From positions 156,501 to 220,500 of the forward strand of contig CAUYUJ010020282.1 in assembly GCA_963575745.1 (NCBI GenBank): a stretch of DNA of 64,000 bases, given 5' to 3'. Position numbers and translations under genes: made by a program. Positions 52,050 through 62,564 of the stretch are shown here, one piece after another. The stretch is from Prorocentrum cordatum. Its lineage: Eukaryota; Sar; Dinophyceae; Prorocentrales; Prorocentraceae. The notes below the pieces were generated by a model. It saw only the letters and a program-made list of their open reading frames with translations. It was not told where the DNA came from and made no database searches. The number at the start of each line of letters is the position of its first letter. The first letter of the stretch is position 1.

Positions 52050-53400
52050 GGGCATGCAGCGCGGAAGCCTAAGCGCCTGGGCGCGGGACAAATCCTGAGG
52101 GGCTCACCAAAGAAAAACGCCGCTTTCTTAGGCCTCCTCCTCCTCGTCCTCTTTCTGCTTGATCCTTCCTCTTCGCTCCCCTCCCTCCTTCTCCCTCTTC
52201 TCTCTTACTATGAACGAGATTCGGCTTCTCTCTTACCATGAACGAGATAAGCGACCAGCTTCCCAAGCCTTCTCCTCCTTCCTTCCTCTCTCCCTCCCAC
52301 TCCTTTTTCCGACCTTACGGGTGAAAAGCCAGTCTCCTGAGCCTCCTTTCTCCAACCAGAAAACACAAACACATCCGAAGCCTCCTTGTCTTTCTCCATC
52401 CTCCTTCTTTGCTCGCTCTCTCTTCCCCTCCCTCCTGAGGGGCAACGATAGGGGGGGCCTGGCATAGGGGGGGATGCATCGACCTGGAATCGGCGATACA
52501 TCGCCGATAGATCGGCGATCGGCCTCCGATAGTGAATCCGCACCTTCCTGGGCAGGTTGGGGCCATCGGGCCCCTGTCGGCGATCAGTGGGCGATTGGGA
52601 GTCGAGTCCTCCCCTGTGCCCCCCCCCCGCCCCTATCGTTGCCCCCGGACCTTCCCCCCCCCCTGCATCTTCCACTCCACCCGAAAGCGGCACTGAAGCT
52701 CGCTAACTTCCGCCTCTTGCAGTCCGCAGCCGTGCCCCTGGGCACGCGGAGGCGCGCTGGAATGCCGAGGGCTGTCTGGCGGGGCATTGCGGAAGGGGCC
52801 CAGGGACACGCAACACACCAATGAATGAGCACACACAAATCTCAGTATTCCTCCTATTTCCAGTGTTTTCGGGGTTTTCGTCTTCCCCCGCACTTCCTAT
52901 ATTTTCCGATACCTTCCTGGGAATCGATGATTTATTGTGTCTGTGTGCTTTTTCCCCTCCTGAATTGTAATCTTCTCAAGCACCCCCCCTCGCCGCCGCC
53001 TTGCGCGCGCCCGCCCGCGAAGGCGGCCGGGCGCGACCATCAGGGGCTTGTTTTCCACTGGCCTGGGTCAGGGGCTGCGGCTGGCAGGCCGGTGGCTTGG
53101 GAGACTAGGGGCCTCCAGGTCACCTGAAAATCCTCGGAGGCCTCTGAGCATCTCAGAGGCGTGTGGAGGCGGTCTTTTGGTAGCTTCTCTTGTTAGCGTC
53201 TGTCTGTCCTGGGGGGCAGGATTTGTCCGCCCAGCTTTGCGTGTACAGCAAGCAGCAGCGGACTCGTGGCAACACCAAGGGAGACCCCCTCCTCTACTCG
53301 CACTTCGCCGCATGCACCGGCCCCCTCCCGATGCCAGAACCCTTGGCAAAATGCGACAGGCTCGCACTCCAGAGGCCACACTCCTTAGCGAACTGCAACA
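52050..53400. other. Mixed stretch with short palindromes, no recognised gene
   Basis: ATCGGCGAT-AC-ATCGCCGAT (52489-52508) is a perfect 9-bp inverted repeat followed by a third ATCGGCGAT. TCTCTTACYATGAACGAGAT is directly duplicated at about 52200 and 52232. No coding region is supported. Confidence 0.4.
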
Positions 53401-53404
53401 AACT

Positions 53405-53720
53405 CGCGCTCCCGAAGGACGGCCCAAGATGGCCCCCCAACGACCCAATGTGACCTCAAGACGGCCCAAGATGGCGCCCAAGAGGCCTTCGAGACGTTCC
53501 AAGAGAGCCCTAAGAGCCTTCTCAAGAGGCCCTCGATAGGCATGTGTTGTTACGGTTTCCCGAGGTTTGTCGAGCCCTCGCCTTTTCGAACTTCCGACGT
53601 CCCAAGACGGCCTAGGAGGCCCCCAAGAGAATCCCAAGACGGCTGAAGAGGCCCCCAAGAGGGCCCCAAGACGGCCCAAGATGGCTCCAAGACGGCCCAA
53701 GGGGCGCCCAAGACAGCGCG
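53405..53720 (+). repeat. CAAGA phased repeat, block
   Basis: GCCCAAGATGGCC, CCAAGACGGCCC and variants every 10-12 bp, with the CCTCGCCTTTTCGAACTTCC spacer near 53575. Confidence 0.75.
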
Positions 53721-54470
53721 GCCCTGCTCCGAGGGCGCCCGGGCCCGCACCTGGCATGCTCCAGGACGGCCCCGAGTAGCCACCGGGCCGCGATCACTGG
53801 GCTGTGAGGGATACCTGGACTTACTCGCCTGCGGCGAGGGGTGGGGGCCACTGGGGTCCACTGAGCCTCTGGGGTCAACGCGGCTTCTAGGGCCGGTCTC
53901 CGAGACACCCATGAGACACTCCAACTTTCCCTGTTATCTGCCTGGCTGACGAGCCGAACGCACCTATTGACGAAGTACATGCCCATGAGGAAACCATGGA
54001 GCCTCCAGTCAAGACACTCTTCGGATGAGAGGCATGCCCAGGAGGAAACCGGAGAGTCTCCAGTCAAGACATCCACTGCGAGCGAAAGCGAAGTCACATA
54101 CTCCACCCCTTCCTGGGACGGCTGACTCTCAGCTTTTCCTGCTTGTTCGACTCTTGAATTCGGCAGCCAAGCCACTCTTTGAGAGATTGGCAAGCTTCGG
54201 CTTCACTCTACCAGTCTCTTAAAAACTCCCTACACCCGCGGGGGCATTAAGCCGGCCTGTAGGCCAGCGACGCCCCAGCCATTCTGCGAGAGCTCTGGAA
54301 GGACAGGAGCAGGATCAGCTGGCTAGGGTTGCCCACTGCCAGCACGATCAGCCTCTTCAAGGCGCTCCTGCACTCCAGCGGCACTCTTGGCCCTCAGAGG
54401 CGCCCCCCCGAGTTGCTGGGTTAGGGCCTCCTTCGAGGGTTCGCACGGGGGCCAAGAGGGGGACCCCCCA
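53720..54470. other. Stretch with one short direct duplication, no recognised gene
   Basis: CATGCCCAKGAGGAAACC...CTCCAGTCAAGACA occurs at about 53980 and 54033. No other structure was seen. Confidence 0.4.
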
Positions 54471-54475
54471 AGTAG

Positions 54476-55135
54476 TCCTCGAAAGTGGCGACAGTTTGGT
54501 AGTTTGCAGCCCCACGGAGATGGTGAGCTCGAATCGGAGTATGCGTAAGGCTCCACTTTGCTGGGCCCCCCAGGGGTGCCCTCGAAAGTGGCGACATGTT
54601 CGCAGATCGCAGCCCACCAGGGATGGCGAGGTCTAGTCTGAATCTGGGTAAGACGCCACTGTGCTGGACCCCTCAGTAGCCCTTGAAAGTAGGGACAGTT
54701 TCGAAATTCGCAGACCCACAGGGATGGCGAGGTCTCACATGAGTCCGCGTATGACGTCACTGTGCTGCCCCCCCCCACCAACAGCCCTTGGAAGTGGCGC
54801 CAGTTTCGCAAATCGCAGCCCCCCCAGGGATGGCGAGGTCTAATCTGAATCTGGGTAGGGCTTCCACTGTGTTGCCCCACCCAACAGGCCTCGAAACTGG
54901 CGACAGTGTCGCAGGGTGCAGCCCCCCAAGGATGGCGAAGTCTAATCCGAGTCTGGCTAAGACCTATGCTGGGACCCCCCCCAGGGATGCCATCGAAAGT
55001 GGCGGCAGTTCAGTTTCGCAGATCGCAGCCCCCAAGAGATGGTGAGGTCTAACCTGAGTCTGGATATTACCCCTCTGTGCTGCCCCCCCCCAGCAGCCCT
55101 CGAACGTGGCGACAGTTTTGCAGATCGCAGCCCCC
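54476..55135 (+). repeat. Tandem repeat, unit about 103 bp, seven copies
   Basis: Units begin CCCTCGAAAGTGGCGACAG near 54476, 54579, 54680, 54785, 54889, 54990 and 55096 (last one partial). Each has CAGATCGCAGCCCCCCAGGG and ATGGCGAGGTCTAATCTGAG. The period of 101-107 bp is not a multiple of three. Confidence 0.9.
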
Positions 55136-55137
55136 CA

Positions 55138-55139
55138 CA

Positions 55140-55174
<35 letters not shown>

Positions 55175-55180
55175 CGGAGG
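55138..55180. repeat. (GA)n microsatellite
   Basis: A short GAGAGA run joining the 103-bp array to the next element. Confidence 0.9.
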
Positions 55181-55262
55181 GAAGCGGGGCGGGAGAAGAC
55201 GCGCGAGCAATGCTTTGTTCAAAATGAGAACCCACCAACGGAGGGATGGGGCAAACGAATAC

Positions 55263-56742
55263 CTACGTAGCATCCCGCAATTGCGGATAAGAGTGAGGGG
55301 GCGTGCGCGGGCGACGCGGGCGTCGTCGAGCCGGCAGACCTCGTGGCCCCCACCTTCCCTGCCGATGGCGCTCTCCTCCTCCTCCTCCTCCTCCTCCTCC
55401 TCCTTTTCCTCGTCCTCGTCCTCAACGTCATCGTCATCCTCCTCCTCCACCTCGTCCTCCTCCTCCTCCTCCTCCTCCTCGTCCTCCTTCTCCTCTTCTT
55501 CCTCGTCCTCCCTCTCCCCCCCTCGTCCTTTCATCATCGTCCTCCCATAGTCGTCCTCCCCCTCATCGGCCTCCATCATCGTCCTCCCATTGTCGTCCAT
55601 CATCATCATCCCTCTCCTCCCCCTCCTCGTCCTCCTCCTCCCCCTCCTCCCCCTCCTCGTCCTCCTGCTCCACCTCCTTTTCTTTCTCCACATTTTCCTT
55701 ACATCCTCTCTTCTTCCGCGTCCTCCTCGTCCCCTGTTTACTCTTCCTGCCTCCCCCTCCTTTCCCAAGATAACTGCAACGCAATCCTTTTTTCCACTTT
55801 ATGCTCCCCGACTTCTCTGATCAAGGCAACTCGCCAGGGCAAAGTTGCTGGACGGGCTGGTGTGGATGCGCGGGGCTTGAGGAGGTCCTTGCGGGCTCAG
55901 ACGGCATGCAAAAATCCGCCGCCGCGCTTGTGCGGCATTGGTTTGTTCAATGAACGTGGTTTGGGTCGCGGGTGGGTCGCGGGCTCTCCACCTCCACCTG
56001 GAAAGAATGCAAAAGCAGCCCGCCGCAGGCGCACAAAACATTGGTTTGTGCACTGAACGTGGTTTGGGTCGCGGGTGGGCTGCGGGTTCTCCACCGGGAA
56101 CGAATGCAAAAGATGCCCGCCGCAGGCGCCGAAAAATGTGGTTTGTACCCTGAACGTGGTCGCGGGTGGGCCGCGGGCTCTCCACCGGAAACGAATGCAA
56201 AAGATGCCCGCCGCAAGCGCCGAAAAATGTGGTTTGTACCCTTAGTGTGGTTTGGGTCGCGGGTTGGTCGCGAGTTGGTCACGGGGTGGGTCGCGGGCTC
56301 TCCACCTGGAAAGAATGCGAAAAAAGCCCGCCGCAGGCGCCGAAAATGGTGGTTTGTATCTTGAACGTGGTTTGGGTCGAAGGTGGGTCGCGCGGGTGGG
56401 TCGCGGGTGGGTCGCGGGTGGGTCGCGGGTGGGTCGCGGGTGGGTCGCGGGTGGGTCGCGGGGTGGGCCGCGGGGGGGTCGCGGGGTGGGTCGCGGGTGG
56501 GTGGGTCGCGGGGTGGGTCGCGGGGTGGGTCGCGGGGTGGGTCGCGGGGTGGGTCGCGGGTGGGTCGCGGGTGGGTCGCGGGGTGGGTCGCGGGTTGGGT
56601 CGGGGGTGGGTCGCGGGGCGGGTTGCAGGTGGGACGACGACACCAAACAACAACAAACAACAACGAGAATCCGCACCGCGGAATTCCACTTCAGCCACGC
56701 ACCCAGGGACAGTGACTGACCGTTCGGCCCCCTCACTCTGAC
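55263..56742 (+). repeat. G-rich dispersed element, copy 3
   Basis: It has the same boundaries and internal order as 49753-51236 (palindrome, TCC tract, 100-bp units, GGGTGGGTCGCG array, ACAACAACA, tail). Differences are scattered substitutions and small changes in repeat number, so the duplication is recent. Confidence 0.85.
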
Positions 56743-56759
56743 GACGTAAGCATACGAGT

Positions 56760-57100
56760 TCAACATGTACATTCAATTTGGCGCACCCCTCACGCACTTC
56801 GTGAATTTTGGGCGCTCGGCTGACCCCCAAAATGGCTGCTCGGAGCATCCATTTGGCACACCCCTCACGCACGTCGTGCCCCATGGACCCCAAACGGCCC
56901 TTAGTCCTTCACTCTTAGCTGGTCTCCAAGACAGCCAATCCCCGGAGGGGCGCAGATACGCTCCCAAAGACCATCGCAATAATTGGTGCCGACCCTCGTC
57001 GAAACAATACCCCTGGCACCCACTGGCTGTCTGCGTGCACACTTCTCCCTGGGGTGACTCCCGCCCTGCGAGCTCAACAAACAAGGTTGGTCATTAGAAA
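56760..57100. other. Spacer with a short direct duplication
   Basis: TTGGCRCACCCCTCACGCAC followed by KTCGTG occurs at about 56780 and 56852. No gene. Confidence 0.4.
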
Positions 57101-57158
57101 CTAATGCTGTCACACCTACTCACCTCCATTGCTCCTACTACTGTGGTCCTCCAACGCA

Positions 57159-57657
57159 TTATACATCCTTTTCCTTCGCTGATACATCCTCCTCCTGCTT
57201 CTTGGAGCCCTCACGCAGGACACGTCGCACCACGACATCAGGACGACAACAACCAAGGCCCCCCCCCAAAGAATGCCCCGACTCTGAGATGGTCAAGGCG
57301 GCTGTGCAATATGCATCACATCGATCATCGTCGTCCTCCTCCTGCGCTCTATCGTACTCGGGCAACCCGTGCAACCCACATTACATTCTCCCCGTCTACC
57401 TGTCGGGGGTCAGCGGAATGGCGAGTAAGCTTCTTGAGTAAACGCTCCACGTCGGCGGCGCATGGAGATGGGAGTGAGGGGAACACGAGGACTCCTGGTC
57501 CCTCTGGGCCCCAAAGCTTGCAGAGGATAGCGTGTCCACCTCCACACACGCCGACCTCAGCATCCCGAAGAAGACGGCGATCAAGCGACATGTCCGCCAG
57601 CGCCCATGTATAGTCGAGAAACACCGATGTGTTCTGACGTTCGTCTGGACGCTTCAT
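57159..57657 (-). pseudogene. Possible coding relic, unidentified
   Basis: Two minus-strand frames join end to end. 57657-57349 gives 102 residues with balanced composition (MKRPDERQNTSVFLDYTWAL and following). 57374-57159 gives an acidic stretch (YDRAQEEDDDDRCDAYC). The register changes at an imperfect 9-bp direct repeat GGGTTGCAC/GGGTTGCCC, as if a small duplication had broken one frame. No family was recognised; it could equally be two exons. Confidence 0.25.
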
Positions 57658-57659
57658 CT

Positions 57660-58260
57660 GGTAATTCGCTGCCCGCTCCCCCCCGCCCAGCCGCCTACTC
57701 CTCCTGGCGCCGGTGTCTGGCGTGCGCTCGCTTCCCCTCTATCTCGTACGCGTTGTGTTCACTCGTGCGCAGGCATGCAAGCACTGTGGTGATTGGCGGG
57801 GACAAGACTTATGTATCTCCGTCGGACGGCGCACACGCCAACGTAACATCAAACACCCACCAGGGTGTGCACTCGAGAGTCCGGAAGATCAAGCTGGCCA
57901 TGCGCCTATGTATCCTTATGGGCGACACGTCCAAAAGAAGTGGCTCTTGCCAAAACAAGTTCGAGAGGCTGCCTGAGCTATGTGGGCATGTACAACATTT
58001 TTTTAACTTATTACCACATCAACGGTCCCAAGTCTTGGTGTCACTCACAGGCTCCCATAGGGACTGCTCGTGGAGCCAAGGAAATATCTTACCAGTGCGC
58101 AACTCTTACAATCATTCTTATTGCAACGCCCGACGATCGTAGCCAGAACCTAGCTTTTCGACCCTTCGTCGCTGCCTGAAAAACTGGCGCATGCGCTCTG
58201 TAAGATGTGAGAGAAGCTGTATAGTCACCTCTCCATCTTCCTTGTTGTTCGGCTGCCACC
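57660..58260. other. Stretch with no supported feature
   Basis: Overlapping frames of moderate length on the plus strand, none with a recognisable domain. No repeats were seen. Confidence 0.35.
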
Positions 58261-58267
58261 TGGGGTG

Positions 58268-58289
58268 GTGTGTGTGTGTGTGTTGTGTG

Positions 58290-58328
<39 letters not shown>

Positions 58329-58520
58329 CGCGTGTGCGTGTGCGTGCGTGCGTGCGTGCGTGTGTGCGTGCTTGCTAGTTAGTTAGTTAGTTAGTTAATT
58401 AGTTAGTTAGTTAGTTAGTTAGTTAGTTGGTTAATTCGTTTATTTGTGTGTGGGTGCGCGCATATTTGTTTGTTTGTTTGTGTGTTTGTTTGTTTGTCTG
58501 TGTGTGTGTGTGTGTGCGTG
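58268..58520. repeat. Cluster of microsatellites: (TG)n, (TTAG)n, (TTTG)n, (TG)n
   Basis: A TGTGTG run (58268-58370), a TTAG/AGTT tetranucleotide run (58375-58431), a GTTTGTTT run (58465-58500) and a further TG run. The TTAG array is not a telomere repeat. Confidence 0.95.
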
Positions 58521-59410
58521 CGCGTTGACACGGACCTGTTCCTGCAAGCAATCGTGCACCGTTGGAGACTTTTTGCTGGAGCTGCGCTCGACAAAAGCAT
58601 GTATTGCCAAATCGATTTGACGTTGTTTCTCTCTGTTGCGCAGCACTTTCGAAGGGAAGCGATGATGGCCACACGATTGTACTCAGCCCAATCCGAACAC
58701 GACTCATGACCGACGTAATCGACCTTCTGTACTGATGAAACTTCTGCGGAAGGGAACAGCCGACAATGATGCAACCAACGCGCATAGAACACAAATCTGC
58801 ATGAGGAAATGCCGTCGCAATAATGAGTAGCAGGCAAGAGTGTCGGGACGACCAACGTGATAGAACACGAGCAACTGACATCGCAACTAGACCCGAACTC
58901 CTGGCCGTAATCGAAGAACTGTGCGTACTGCGATTTTCCGTTTTCACCAGCGATGGAGATGCCTTGGGCACAAGTCTCCTATCTCACGCTGTCGCTGTAG
59001 AGTGAAACCTATCATTGTGAAACGCAACGAGATCCTACTCAGACGTGCAAGGGACGACAGAGAGCCGAATGGCTCGAGTGAGCACCGGCTGCTCCAATGA
59101 AAGACTGCGGAACAGAAGCAATAACAGACGCGATAAGGCAATTCTAGTGATAGAACGCGGCATGGATGCAAACGAACGTGTGGACGAAGCATCGCAAATA
59201 GGCATAGCAATAACAGAACAACAATAGTGCCGGTCGACGACACTTTACAAACGGAAAATTCCTGCTGTGACGACGTCTGGTCTGGATGCTGCCACAGCGC
59301 GAGCTGTTCAAGCTTGAACGCTCTCTTCTACCATGGCCCTCCCCCAGGGGCGGCCGACCCATCTTTCTTGTGCATTTCGGGCCGCGGGTTGTCTGCTGTA
59401 CGGTCGGCAA
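58520..59410. other. Stretch with no supported feature
   Basis: Frames are short. The sequence is non-repetitive and closer to 50% GC. Nothing recognisable. Confidence 0.35.
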
Positions 59411-59418
59411 TTTTTGCT

Positions 59419-59453
59419 TGGCGTGTCGCCGCGGCGGCCCCGGCGACACGCCA
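59419..59453. other. GC-rich hairpin
   Basis: TGGCGTGTCGCCG and CGGCGACACGCCA are a perfect 13-bp inverted repeat around a 9-nt loop. GCGTGTCG recurs nearby at about 59471 and 59549. The role is unknown; a palindromic element end is possible. Confidence 0.7.
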
Positions 59454-60177
59454 TGCCATGCGAGCGAGTAGCGTGTCGCTCCGCTCCCCAAAGCGGGAGC
59501 CGCGGTACCGCTCGGGACGCTGACGCTGGGGGACCCAAAAATGGATAGCGTGTCGCGCCGAGGGGCAGTGGGCCAGAACTGGTGGCGCGACGCGTTACCC
59601 ACCAGTCGGAAGAAGCAGGCAAAACCGTGACGGAGGAAGGCGTTGAACGTGCATTGGGTTGAGTCCGCCCCCTAAGGAGGACGGAAATGTGAAATCACTC
59701 GATCATTGAAGTAGGAAGGCGCTGAAAATATAGTGGACTCTGGGCATCCAAGAATCCCTCCTTTCAACGACCGGTGTGTATCCAAACATTCCCGACCGCA
59801 GCACGTCCCAGGGCCCGACGCGGGCCTCCACATCCAGAGGGTGCTCCACCCTGAACGCCCGCGCCAACGTCGCCGCCGCGTCGAGGCCGCACAGAGGCCC
59901 GACGCGCCGAAACGCTCTTGGCGTCGGCGGCCAGGCAGAGCAGCTGCGCTGGCGGTGAGCTGCCTCAACGGCGGTGCCGCTGCAGCGAAACTCGTGCCAC
60001 CGTGCAGGAGGGTGGGGAGAGGGCGGAGGACGCGGCCGACAAAGGGGGGGCGGGAGGGGAGCGAGGCAGCTCAGGGGGACGGGTCGCGCCCCGAGCCAGC
60101 GCACCAGAACAGGTGGCCTGATCACTGCGCGGCAATTTTCCTCTTGCGCGCTCTGCGCTGCCTTCGCGGTGCTAGCT

Positions 60178-60337
60178 TTAGGTCGGGCACGTCCCCCTAC
60201 AGGCGGATTTTGGACGGGAAATTTAAAGATATGCAACAAGTAATAAAACATAGTTAAAAATAGTTGAACAGTCGTCCCCAGACAATTTTTGGACCATTTC
60301 TGAATATTCCTCCTGTAGAGGGACAGGCCCGACGTAA
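60178..60337. mobile_element. Terminal-inverted-repeat element family B, copy 2
   Basis: The ends TTAGGTCGGGC and, by reverse complement, TTACGTCGGGC continue into CCCCCTACAGG / CCCTCTACAGG. The perfect 8-bp duplication TGCTAGCT flanks it (60170-60177 and 60338-60345). It is 160 bp, AT-rich inside and far too short to encode a transposase, so it is a miniature non-autonomous element. Confidence 0.85.
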
Positions 60338-60432
60338 TGCTAGCTGCAGGGGCCCCAATGGCCGTCTCAGGGGAGGCGCGCGGGCGCCGATTTCGTTGGG
60401 GTGGCCGCGGCCTGCTGGCCAACCAGCGCCGC

Positions 60433-60535
60433 CCCCTCCGCCTCCTCCTCCTCCTCCTCCTCCTCCTCCCCTTTCTTCTCCACCTTTTCTGCCTCCTTCT
60501 TTTTCTCCCTCGCCCTTGTGTGTGTGTGTGTGTGG
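60433..60535. repeat. (TCC)n and (TG)n tracts
   Basis: A CTCCTCC run followed by a TTCTCC stretch and a TGTGTG run. Confidence 0.9.
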
Positions 60536-60539
60536 TATT

Positions 60540-61400
60540 TTTTGGGGAGACATGCTTCCATTCGGTGTGCCGTCGTCTGTGGCCTTCTCCTGACCCGTGG
60601 TCTGTGAGGGGATCTGGCCCAGAGGGGCTGAAGGGGTTGTGAGCAAGTTTCTCCAAACAGTACGATCCGTAAGGTACCTCCTCACTGGACAAGGAAAGAG
60701 GGCACTCAATCTACTGGGTCTTTGAAATTTAACTTCAACTCATAACCACCAACCGTATCAAGCATCAAGAGTCCTGCTCCGGCCTGTAAGTTTGTAGGCC
60801 ATCCGAGGTGTACCCGCCAGCGCCGCTAAATGGTTCACTCGGCTTCATGGCACCCAGAGGCCTGCCTGCCCTTGTGCAAATGCAAAACCATTTCCCCCCC
60901 TTCCCCAGTCCCGTTCTCAGATGCCGCGGCAATCGGCGCCCTCGAATGGACCCAGCTGTGCCAACTGGGGCCCAGCGCCGACGGCACCATGAGAGAACGA
61001 GCCATGTGGCAATCCAGAGCCTCCGACGTCGTGCTTGTTTATCGATCCCATCCCTGGGCTTGTCCTTTCGTCCCGGGCAATTTTTTGATGGCCCTGGGCC
61101 CCCCAACACGGGATCTGAAGGCCGAAACTGAAGACTCACGCCTGGATTGAGCGAGCCACGACGCCAGAGGTCTGGCAGCATGTGGAAGTGATCAAGGCGG
61201 CAATGCAGGGTCAAGCGCAGCAACATTCGGAGATGTGAGACAAGGATAGTGCCACGCCGGCCGTCACGCGGTCTCCAGCAGCGCCTGTGGTGGGGAAGGA
61301 AAGTGGGGGTGAACGGCCCAGCGGGGAAGGGTGTTGGAGAGCGGGGGACGGGGATTACCGCTGGTTCCCGCTCTAACGGAGTGGGCGTTGGTTTCTGACA
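60540..61400. other. Stretch with no supported gene
   Basis: Frames of 106-153 codons overlap on both strands (60765-61226 minus; 60830-61150 plus) with no recognisable domain. Confidence 0.3.
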
Positions 61401-61406
61401 CCCCGA

Positions 61407-61501
61407 GGATCGCTCAATTGTAAGCGATCCCCGCTATTCGACAGCGGAGATCGCTCAAGGTTGGCCTGGTCCAAGTAGCCAATGACCTTCAACCTTGAGC
61501 G
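61407..61501. other. Two neighbouring inverted repeats
   Basis: GGATCGCT/AGCGATCC (61407-61414 and 61423-61430) is followed by CGCTCAAGGTTG/CAACCTTGAGCG (61452-61463 and 61490-61501). Both are perfect. The shared CGCTCAA core links the two. Confidence 0.6.
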
Positions 61502-61844
61502 CCCTCGTCGGCGTCACCGCCGCGTCGACGCAGCACGAACCTGCCGTATGGCGAGGGAGGGGGATGCATGACACGAGAGAACGAAGGAACTGTAGGACTT
61601 AGTCGAAGGCAGAAATCCGTCGACCCTGTCGGCGTGTGTGGGGTGTCTGTCCAGTTCCGGGAGAGGAGAAAGAGAGCAGGAGGACCCGGATCTCTCCCGT
61701 TGGGAGAGAAAGAGAGATAGCACCTTCCTTGTTCGGGGAACGGGCTTGTCGCTTGAGGGAATTCCATCCACGCCTTCATTACGTCAAAGGGAAGCCCCTT
61801 CCCTTTGTCTCTTCCCCGGCGGGGGGGAGTCCCGGGGGGGGGGG

Positions 61845-61884
61845 TCAAATTCGCATCCCCCGTTTAGGGACATGCCCGACTTAA
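61845..61884. mobile_element. Isolated right end of a family B element
   Basis: TTTAGGGACATGCCCGACTTAA matches the family B right end (GTAGAGGGACAGGCCCGACGTAA). No left end was found nearby, so it is a truncated copy. Confidence 0.5.
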
Positions 61885-61889
61885 TCTTA

Positions 61890-62410
61890 CGTGCAGCCGA
61901 CCAGGACGCCAAGATGTCTTGGCCTTGGGCAGCCGAGACCCTCGCCGCACATCCCTCCCGAGTGGCTCCCGCGAGGGCACTCCTGGGCGGCACTCTTGGT
62001 GCCTCTCGCGGGCGCGGGGCGGATCCACCTGCAGCGGTTGGGTAGCAATCGACCCACATAGAAGAACAGACAATCGCATAAGCATACAAGCTCGGAAGTC
62101 CGCGCGGATTCCTCGGATCAGCGCTGGGACCCCCTGGCGGCGCCCCCCGCGCCGCCCCTGGCGCGCTCCGCGCGCCATGGAGGGGGTCCAGCTCCGATCC
62201 GCGAAATCCGCGCGGACCTCCGAGCTGCCATGGTTAGGTCATTGTTTTTCCCCACATGTTTCGTGGGCTTCTGGTTTTCTTCCCTGCCGCGGCGCACCCG
62301 CGTCTCCTCACCTCCCCTCCTCCTCTTCATTCACCACAGGTTTCGTGGGGTTCTGGTTTTCTTCACTGCCGCGCCGCACCCGCGACACTCACACCTCACC
62401 TCTCTCCCCT
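61890..62410. other. Stretch with repeated TTTCGTGGG segments, no recognised gene
   Basis: TTTCGTGGGCTTCTGGTTTTCTTC-like sequence with a following CGCGGCGCACCCGCG occurs at about 62258 and 62341, suggesting an 83-bp duplication just before the CAGCA array. Confidence 0.5.
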
Positions 62411-62419
62411 TCTCACACA

Positions 62420-62557
62420 GCGCAGCACAGCACAGCACAGCACAGCACAGCACAGCACAGCACAGCACAGCACAGCACAGCACAGCACAGCACAGCACAG
62501 CACAGCACAGCACAGCAGCACAGCACAGCACAGCACAGCACAGCACAGCACAGCACA
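62420..62557. repeat. (CAGCA)n pentanucleotide array
   Basis: About 27 units of CAGCA/CACAG with one interruption near 62515. It produces poly-AQHST and poly-AVLCC frames that are by-products. Confidence 0.95.
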
Positions 62558-62564
62558 TGCACAG

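Noticed and set aside
58375-58431. (TTAG)n run as a possible telomere
   Set aside because: Dinoflagellate telomeres are reported as TTTAGGG; this run is a tetranucleotide microsatellite inside a microsatellite cluster with sequence on both sides.
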